A DNA stretch of 64,000 nt. It comes from Axinella damicornis (taxonomy: Eukaryota > Porifera > Demospongiae > Axinellida > Axinellidae). Position 1 is the stretch's first letter, and the number at the start of each line of letters is the position of its first letter. The notes under the pieces are model-generated. The model had not been told where the DNA came from. It did not search any database and saw only the letters and a program-made list of their open reading frames with translations. The position numbers and the translations under genes are program-made. The stretch lies in the NCBI GenBank assembly GCA_963931865.1, contig OZ007506.1:5618696-5682695 (forward strand), written 5' to 3'. Positions 15,501 to 24,500 of the stretch are shown one piece after another.

Positions 15501-18500
15501 GAAGATGAATGCCCACTCAGGCAGAGGTTTGAAGCAATAATACAGGTTATTAAATGAGATGAATGCCCACTCAGGCAGAGGTTTGAAGCAATAATACAGG
15601 TTATTAAATGAGATGAATGCCCACTCAGGCAGAGGTTTGAAGCAATAATACAGGTTATTAAATGAGATGAATGCCCACTCAGGCAGAGGTTTGAAGCAAT
15701 AATACAGGTTATGAAAAGCATGCCCCCTCAGGCAGAGGTTTGAAGCAATAATACAGGTTATTAAATGAGATAATGCAGGCAGAGGTTTGAAGGTTATTAA
15801 ATGAAAAGCATGCCCCCTCAGGCAGTGTTGAATGGCTTGGAGCCAGCTGTAATAGCAGCTAAAATTGCCATGTTGAAAGTAGCATATGATTCTTCGCTGT
15901 CAACAAACACCCCCCTTGGCAGGGTAATGATGTTTGCACAGGTGGACGCAAAGATCACTCCGTGTTCATCCGACATGAACTCCACCTTCACAGAATTTCT
16001 CTTTGCAATAGTTGACCCCGTGATGTGTCGCATGAAAGCCCTGAGACCTGTATAATATTTATATGGACAATTTAAACCATCAATAAGGACATGAAGAAAC
16101 GCATACCCACAATACAAGTAATAGTTGTACCATGGGTTTCTTGGGTGTATGGGATGAGTGCAGTTTTATGTATTCCGGAGGGAATACATAAAACTGCACT
16201 CAGGGTACAAATCCCATACACCCTAGAACCCACAGTGCAGCTGACTTGTACCATAGTTTTTATAATACACGCTAATTGTCAATTATGACGTGCTGAGTGG
16301 GTAGTAGTGCTGAGTGGGTATTAGTGTACGTTCATACTCCACTGAAATGTATTCTTTGATAATTAGTTTGATAGTTTTGAGAAGAAAACCACAGTTGCCA
16401 TGGAGCCCCCATGTACCCTAGGCTTCAAAGGCACCACTTAGTGTACATGGGATTGTCCACTGTGGTGGTGCCTTTCAAAGGCCCACTCACTATGGTACAA
16501 ATGCCCTTGTACATAATGCATTTGGCCTTTGAAAGGCACCCCCACAGTGGACAAACCCCAGAAGGCCTGGGGATGAAGCTAAAAGCTGCACACATGGTAC
16601 AATCCCATACACCCTAAAAACTCATTGTACTATTACATGTATAAGACAGTTTGGCAACAGTAACCTCACCATCTTCATCACAATCTTGAACATAGCGCCT
16701 CAGGAAGGCCAAGGTGATACTATCTCCTGGTAGGACCTCTGTCTCTAGTTCGTCCACATAAATGGCCTCGAGTACGTCTGCGGTACTCAATTCTCCCGTG
16801 TAGATCAGAAGTGGGGCATATAGGTGTGGAAAACACTGAATTGGACGCAGCATATCTCCCTTTCTTAAGCCATGTGAAATCTGGTCCAGTAGTGGGGTGA
16901 TCCTGTATAACGCCTCATGAGTTAGCACGTTCTGGGCCACAGAATCTTTGGAGTGCATCTGCATAAGGAATTATCACAACATTCTCAAAACGGTAAACAC
17001 AAAAATATTCATGATAACTAACCGTGATTGTTGTTGTTACTCCAGAACGCTGCAGAATATCCAGGTACCCCTCAATCTCGAGTATGGCTGTTATATCCTC
17101 CCCAGATGAGATGGTATTGAGCTGGAGTAATGAGGCAGTACAGAGGAATGTGAAAAGAACTAGTAGTCAGCAACTGAACAGCTCTTCCACATTCCTCTCT
17201 GCAGACCTCTGCAGGTTGATTGCAAAGGTAGATAGGTAGATAGGCTGTGTCTCTCCAGGTGTTTCAATTAGTGTACAGAGAGAGGTGTTCTAATTCAATC
17301 ATCCTTGAGAGCCACTACCCATTTCCCTAGGACAGCCAACAGGCGGAACCTTTTCCAACCCAGGTGTGAACCATTAAACTACCAATGAAGTCACGTGAAT
17401 GAAGTCACACATCAATGAAGTAATGTTAGTGGAATCAACTTTCAACTGGCAAACGCTATATATATATATATATATATAGATAGATAGATAGATAGATAGA
17501 GAGAAAGAGAGAGAGACAGGAAACCACAGTACCACCAGTGTTAATACTTTCAAGGTTATTAACTTATGTCATGCATGTCTGCAGAAGCTATGCTTCTAAT
17601 GTACCTTTGTGACAAGACTGCGCACATCAGCTCCAACATCTGACAAAGTAAGATGCTCTAGAGCCACCTCTTCTCCAGCTACAAGGTACCAATAGCACAG
17701 CGGAGACAGGTACGGAAATCCTAGACCATCTTGAGCGATAGTATGAGCAACCATGGTACCGAGCACTTTCAACAGTCCGGATGATCGTGATTCAGCAGAA
17801 CACACAGGTCGGAGGAAGTTAGGTGGCCCCTCAAACAATTTGGCATGTTTGTTATCAGCAAATAGTTGGAAGACGTCAGAAAACACCTGTCGACGAACTC
17901 CACCGGTATCGATTGCAGGGCAGTCATCAACTACAACACGAATCGGCTTGTCAAGCTTCAGACATGAGGACTTGTAGTGGCCAACAGCATCTGCCCAAAT
18001 ATCATCAGCATCCACATGGAGCTTTGAGGCAGGTTTCCCATAAAATTTCCTCTTGTGAAGCTTCTGCAATCCATGTAAACTTGGCCCACTCAGCAGACAA
18101 TCCATTGCTGAATCAAAATCATCATCAGCAAGGCGGTATACAGCTACGACTTCTTTGGGTGTGAGATCCCCAACAAACATTGACAGTAGATTGTCAAGTG
18201 TTTGTTCACCCTCCGATTCTTGTTTCTCCGTCTGATCGCCTGGCACGTGCACAGATGCAGTCGCAGATGTAGCAGAGGTGGACCCAGTCAATCCGCATAC
18301 CGCAGAGGTAGACTCACCAGTATGAACACTTCTAGACAGAGTTACCCGTGGAGTCGGAGGGTCCACAATCACAACATCATCATCTCTATAGATGCAATTG
18401 AATAAATACCGTGCAGTCATGTAGACTGTGCATGCCATACTGAATTTATATGCATGCATAATTGTAGGCAAAATTAATGTCTAGTGAGTGTACAGCAGCT

Positions 18501-21500
18501 TGCTTTACTTGACACAGTAGAACATATTACTATACATACATGTGCTCATTCTCAAGTTTCACCGCAGAATACTGGGTTGTCTCCCTGTTACAGTTGAATT
18601 CGGGTAGGCTGTCTTCATCAGACGAACCCTATTCACAATTGAAACAGGTAATTTTGAATGCCAAAATGGTGTAATGGTTCTATACAGGTATGCACAGGTA
18701 TAAATTCAAACTAAGACATTTATTACCATAGGAGTTGCAGCAGTAACTGGCACACGATCATCATCAGATGAATCTGTCTATAGGAACAAGAGCACAAAAA
18801 AAATTGGTCAAAGCCTCAAATTGACAGGTGATACTGCCAATTTCATTTCACTTTACCACTGCAATGTACACAGAAGCCACAGCATAAACTTAATTAAGCT
18901 GTATACAAGTCATTATAGCTCTGTGCCTGAAAGCTGTTTTTCTGCCCTTAGACTGCTGCACACATCTTAACTCAATTAGCTTCCTCCTAGGTGAGTGGAC
19001 TTTGTGGCCATCCCATTTTTCTCTGCAAATATATCTTCAAAGCTGCAATGCAGTAGCAGCGTTCAAGGTCACAGATACCCCATAAATGACATCTGAAATG
19101 CATTTTGTGCTACTGCATTGCAGCTTTGGAGATATATTTGCAGAGAAAAATGGGATGGCCACAAAGTCCACTCTTTAATTTGATTAATTATAATTGGAAT
19201 TGAAGGCAGTCCCTTTGAGCAGTCTAGAGGTTATGCAAAATTATGCTACAAACTTACAACTGCCAAGTAAAGACCAGGTAGATCCCTGCCTGCCAGGATG
19301 TAGATGAAGCTTCCACTCTTTGCGAGAGATGCAACCTGTTTCCCACTCCACTCAAACTTCCCAGAAGTAGAAGGACGGCAGAGAGAACGAGAACCAGCAC
19401 CTGTACGCTGCAGGTAGTTGAAAGGGAATATATTCTCTCCATCAGACATTTCGAGGGATTGGAGACCCATAGGTTTTGCAAAAACGGCGCATATCTCCAT
19501 GCGCACCTCTGCAGCGGACATGCCAGAGTGAAACTGCACCTTTCCAATTAAGCCATTCTCCGCCAGCACTGTGCGTTTATCACCCCTTGGAATGACAACC
19601 TTATCCTTACGGCAGTAATCCTTGGGGAGGCAAACGATATCCCGGACGTAGGAAATCACTTTGGTGTTGTTGGATGCAGGCTTAGCTCGCTTTCTCGAGA
19701 AAAGTGTTGGGGGTGGGAACCTGCGCTTGGTTCCTCCAATAGTGTTGTGCCCTCCACTACCGTTAGCTGTTTCACTGACCATCCTACTGGAGGTAGGTAA
19801 AGTTCCAGGGGTACGGTTAGGCAGAGTAAGGGGTGACCCGAGACGAGGTGATTGCAGGGAGGAAATGCGCTCACGTACGTTACCATCCAGTCTGCTCGGT
19901 ACTGTAGCCACGACACCAGTTGCAGCGATGGAACGGTTGAGGGTTTCAGTAACAGCTTGTGCAATGGCCTGTGCCGCGTCATTTACGGCATTCTGCTGCT
20001 GGGCCATTTTCCGTACTTGCTCACGACCTGTACCTTCGACTGCACTGAAACGCCAAAGATCAAAAACACTCTATCCACATCAGGCCTTGGCCTTTTTAGC
20101 CTCCGTATGTACTTGATGCCAGGCTAGGCACTACTGTGGACTAGGTAGCTACGTAGCTACACACTTCAACTTGTCACTTGGCGACTTGCACAAAACGATG
20201 TTGATCACTGCATGCATGCACTGAAAAGCGCGGGAAGCAATTCCGGGGCCGGGGGCGTGGACCCGGTACAGTGGCTGGAAAGTCATGTGAATACCAGGTG
20301 AAACGTAATGAATATCGCGTGAATTTAATGTGATACGCACCTGACAGTCAAGCTAGATGTCGATGATGGCGGCACAACAGGCTCAAGGGAGACCAAGGGT
20401 TGATGTGGATCGACAACAGCTAGAGAGTTTGCGATCTTTGGCATTTTCATGGCAAGAAATAGCTAAGGTGCTTGGAGTATCCGTAAAAACACTTCAGAGA
20501 CGAGCACAGGAGTGGGCCATTCCATCTTACACTAACATCACTTCTACAGAATTAGAGGCTGCTGTGAGAGAGTTCAAGGAAGCATTTCCCCATGCTGGGG
20601 AAGCTGTGGTGAAAGGCCATCTAGAATCAGTTGGAATACATGTGCAGAGAGCAAAAACGCGGGAAGCTATTTGGAGAGTCTCTGGACACCAAGGTGGACC
20701 CAGCCCACCCATCCGTCGGCGAACTTACTCAGTCCCAGGGCCAAACTCCTTGTGGCATATCGATGGTAACCACAAACTGATCCACTGGCGGCTGGTAATT
20801 CATGGGGGGATAGATGGCTTTTCGCGCCTGATAACCTTCTTGACATGTTCTAATAACAATAGATCTGAGACTGTGTTGGAACAATTTATCAGTGCAACAG
20901 ATGAGTGTGGTGTACCATCACGTGTACGCTCTGATTATGGGGGCGAGAACATTCAGGTCTGGCGGTTTATGGAAGAAGTGCGAGGTGAAGGCCGTTCATC
21001 ATACATTGCTGGAAGCAGCACGCATAATACTCGTATAGAGCGTCTCTGGAGAGATGTGTATACTGCAGTAACATATAAATTTGTTAATATATTCCGTGTG
21101 CTTGAAGAGAATGGATATCTTGATCCATTGAATGAAGCAGACCTCTTCTGCCTTCACTATGCCTACATTCCACAGATAAATGCAGCCTTATCAGCGTTTA
21201 AGAGTGCCTGGAATTGCCACCCCCTATCAACTGAAGGCAACTACTCCCCCCTTCAGCTCTTTGCTATAAATGCAATTGTAGATCCTGTATGTGATATGGC
21301 AACTGTTGCTCCAGACTACGGTTTGGACCCAGATGTCGATTCCCCTGAACCTGAGGGTCTGTCCGAGGTGGTGGTTCCGGACACAAGCTTACCACTCAGT
21401 TCAGCCAGTCTACAAACTTTGCAATCTACTGTGAACCCGTTGCCATCCAGTGGTGATGGCATTGACTTGTATATCCAAGTTGTACAGTGTGTACATCAGC

Positions 21501-24500
21501 TAATGGAAGATGATGATATCGTTGATTAATTAATTATTTCCAGAGTTTCTATTTTCACTGTGAATTGCCTCTGCCTGAGTGGGCATGCATGAATAACCTA
21601 TTACTGCTTGGCTTCAGCTCAAACCTCTGCCTGAGTGGGCATTCATCTTAAGTGGACACCCTTTATTGTATTGTTATTGAACTGGAATGCTGTTGATGAC
21701 AATAAATTATTGCAAAAGTTGATAGCTCACTTGCTTCTATCCCCTGTTCAGGGGTAGGTACCACAACCTTCACGGTCCTCTTAGTCATTGAGTGGGAGGA
21801 GTTACTGTAGCGTAGCCAATGTGCTCGGGCGCTGATTCGCAATATTGACACTTAAAGATTATTTTCTGCTCGCAATTAGACACCCAAGGCAAAAATGCTG
21901 CGCTTGTATACAAAACTGAAACCAGGATACATGTACAAGAAATGACCTAAAACCTCAAGAGTGGTGCAATAATCTACAATTGGCCCAGTCATTGAGTGGG
22001 AAGAGCTTCCTGTATAATTACATTTACTAATTATTATTAATCAAATAAAAAATAAAGAAAAAATAATTATTATAATATAATTATGATGTGGGTTACGTAC
22101 AATATCTGACCCATACTATATCAGAATATACAATATGATATAGGAGCTCCTATTTACTATATCGGACCTCCTATATGATATAGGAGGGGTCCGATATGAT
22201 ATAGGAGCTCCTATTTACTATATCGGACCTCCTATATGATATAGGAGGGGTCCGATATGATATAGGAGCTCCTATTTACTATATCGGACCTCCTATATGA
22301 TATAGGAGGGGTCCGATATGATATAGGAGCTCCTATTTACTATATCGGACCTCCTATATGATATAGGAGGGGTCCGATATGATATAGGAGCTCCTATTTA
22401 CTATATCGGACCTCCTATATGATATAGGAGGGGTCCGATATGATATAGGAGCTCCTATTTACTATATTGGACCTCCTATATGATATAGGAGGGGTCCGAT
22501 ATGATATAGGAGCTCCTATTTACTATATCGGACCTCCTATATGATATAGGAGGGGTCCGATATGATATAGGAGCTCCTATTTACTATATCGGACCTCCTA
22601 TATGATATAGGAGGGGTCCGATATGATATAGGAGCTCCTATTTACTATATCGGACCTCCTATATGATATAGGAGGGGTCCGATATGATATAGGAGCTCCT
22701 ATTTACTATATCGGACATCCTATATGATATAGGAGGGGTCCGATATGATATAGGAGCTCCTATTTACTATATCGGACCTCCTATATGATATAGGAGGGGT
22801 CCGATATGATATAGGAGCTCCTATTTACTATATCGGACCTCCTATATGATATAGGAGGGGTCCGATATGATATAGGAGCTCTTATTTACTATATCGGACC
22901 TCCTATATGATATAGGAGGGGTCCGATATGATATAGGAGCTCCTATTTACTATATCGGACCTCCTATATGATATAGGAGGGGTCTGATATGATATAGGAG
23001 CTCCTATTTACTATATCGGACCTCCTATATGATATAGGAGGGGTCCGATATGATATAGGAGCTCTTATTTACTATATCGGACCTCCTATATGATATAGGA
23101 GGGGTCCGATATGATATAGGAGCTCCTATTTACTATATCGGACCTCCTATATGATATAGGAGGGGTCCGATATGATATAGGAGCTCCTATTTACTATATC
23201 GGACCTCCTATATGATATAGGAGGGGTCCGATATGATATAGGAGCTCCTATTTACTATATCGGACCTCCTATATGATATAGGAGGGGTCTGATATGATAT
23301 AGGAGCTCCTATTTACTATATCGGACCTCCTATATGATATAGGAGGGGTCCGATATGATATAGGAGCTCTTATTTACTATATCGGACCTCCTATATGATA
23401 TAGGAGGGGTCCGATATGATATAGGAGCTCCTATTTACTATATCGGACCTCCTATATGATATAGGAGGGGTCCGATATGATATAGGAGCTCCTATTTACT
23501 ATATCGGACCTCCTATATGATATAGGAGGGGTCCGATATGATATAGGAGCTCTTATTTACTATATCGGACCTCCTATATGATATAGGAGGGGTCCGATAT
23601 GATATAGGAGCTCTTATTTACTATATCGGACCTCCTATATGATATAGGAGGGGTCCGATATGATATAGGAGCTCTTATTTACTATATCGGACCTCCTATA
23701 TGATATAGGAGGGGTCCGATATGATATAGGAGCTCTTATTTACTATATCGGACCTCCTATATGATATAGGAGGGGTCCGATATGATATTGGACCTCCTAT
23801 ATGATATAGGAGGTGTCTGATATGATATCAGACCTCCTATATGATATAGGAGACCTCCAATATGATATAGGACCTCCCATTTACTATATAGAATGTGCTA
23901 TTTATAAGTATGATGTTCTATATATACACTGAAAAGCTGCAGTAATGATAATGGAATTTTGACTCATTTGGCCCCCCATAGACTTCATGCACGTGAGGAA
24001 ACATACCTGGCCCTCCGTGTTCTTTCATGCAACCGAAAGCAGGAACGAGGCTACCACTAATTATTCGTGACTACGTATATTGTGCATTGCCCTGTATGGC
24101 AAGCAAATTCCTCATGCCTTGCCTACTGTCACCTTGAGAATTGGTTGATGTATTTAATGTGATGTCATGTTTATGTGTTGACTTATGCTTCAGATCTACA
24201 ATGAACGTGCTAGCAATCTTGGGCTGATTGCTTTGCTTGCTTTGCTGCAAGGCTTAACAGGTATGTTGTTTGGCAGTACATACGTATGTTATGGATATAG
24301 CATGTTGGCACAAGTGTATACTTAATGGCTGGTGAAATGTTGCGTTCCATCACTGTACGAATATAGGTTTGGTAAACCCTTGCGCTTTGCTCAACGTGGT
24401 TCAACCATCTCCTTATCTTGTTCCATGTGAAACTATTACGTGCTATCTTGCTTCCTGTAAAACATTTTCTGTGTCATAATCATGCCCTGTAGTAGCCTCA

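Larger units (their letters stand above)
13924..23981. mobile_element. 10,058-bp two-gene DNA transposon with satellite-bearing long TIRs
   Basis: Both ends begin CTATGGGGGGCCAAATGAG (right end inverted). The element is flanked by ACTT at 13920-13923 and 23982-23985. Removing the element and one ACTT restores a continuous MITE, as judged against 45572-45967. From left to right: left terminal inverted repeat with satellite array, HECT-type gene on the minus strand (15818-20007), a 349-bp gap, integrase-like gene on the plus strand (20357-21529), right inverted repeat with a longer array. The non-satellite parts of the two arms (15288-15488 versus 21660-21851) differ at only a few positions plus one indel of about 12 bp, so the insertion looks fairly recent. 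Both genes have open frames. It lies in an ABC transporter intron that would be about 690 bp without it. Confidence 0.93.
13725..24054. repeat. Family A MITE split by the 10-kb transposon
   Basis: The left piece (about 13725-13923) and right piece (23986-24054) are the two parts of one copy of the MITE seen whole at 45572-45967: 'ctacacgttcaacgcttgg', 'cccccgctag', 'ctttctaccacctttctacc' on the left, then 'gcacgtgaggaaacatacc' and 'gaacgaggcta' on the right. Its extreme left end is not recognisable. The interruption lies at the position equal to 'ctcgacgtcacgcacg' in the intact copy. Confidence 0.85.

Noticed and set aside
15455..15721. ORF with an 18-residue repeat on the minus strand
   Set aside because: Produced by the 54-bp tandem repeat, whose length is divisible by three.
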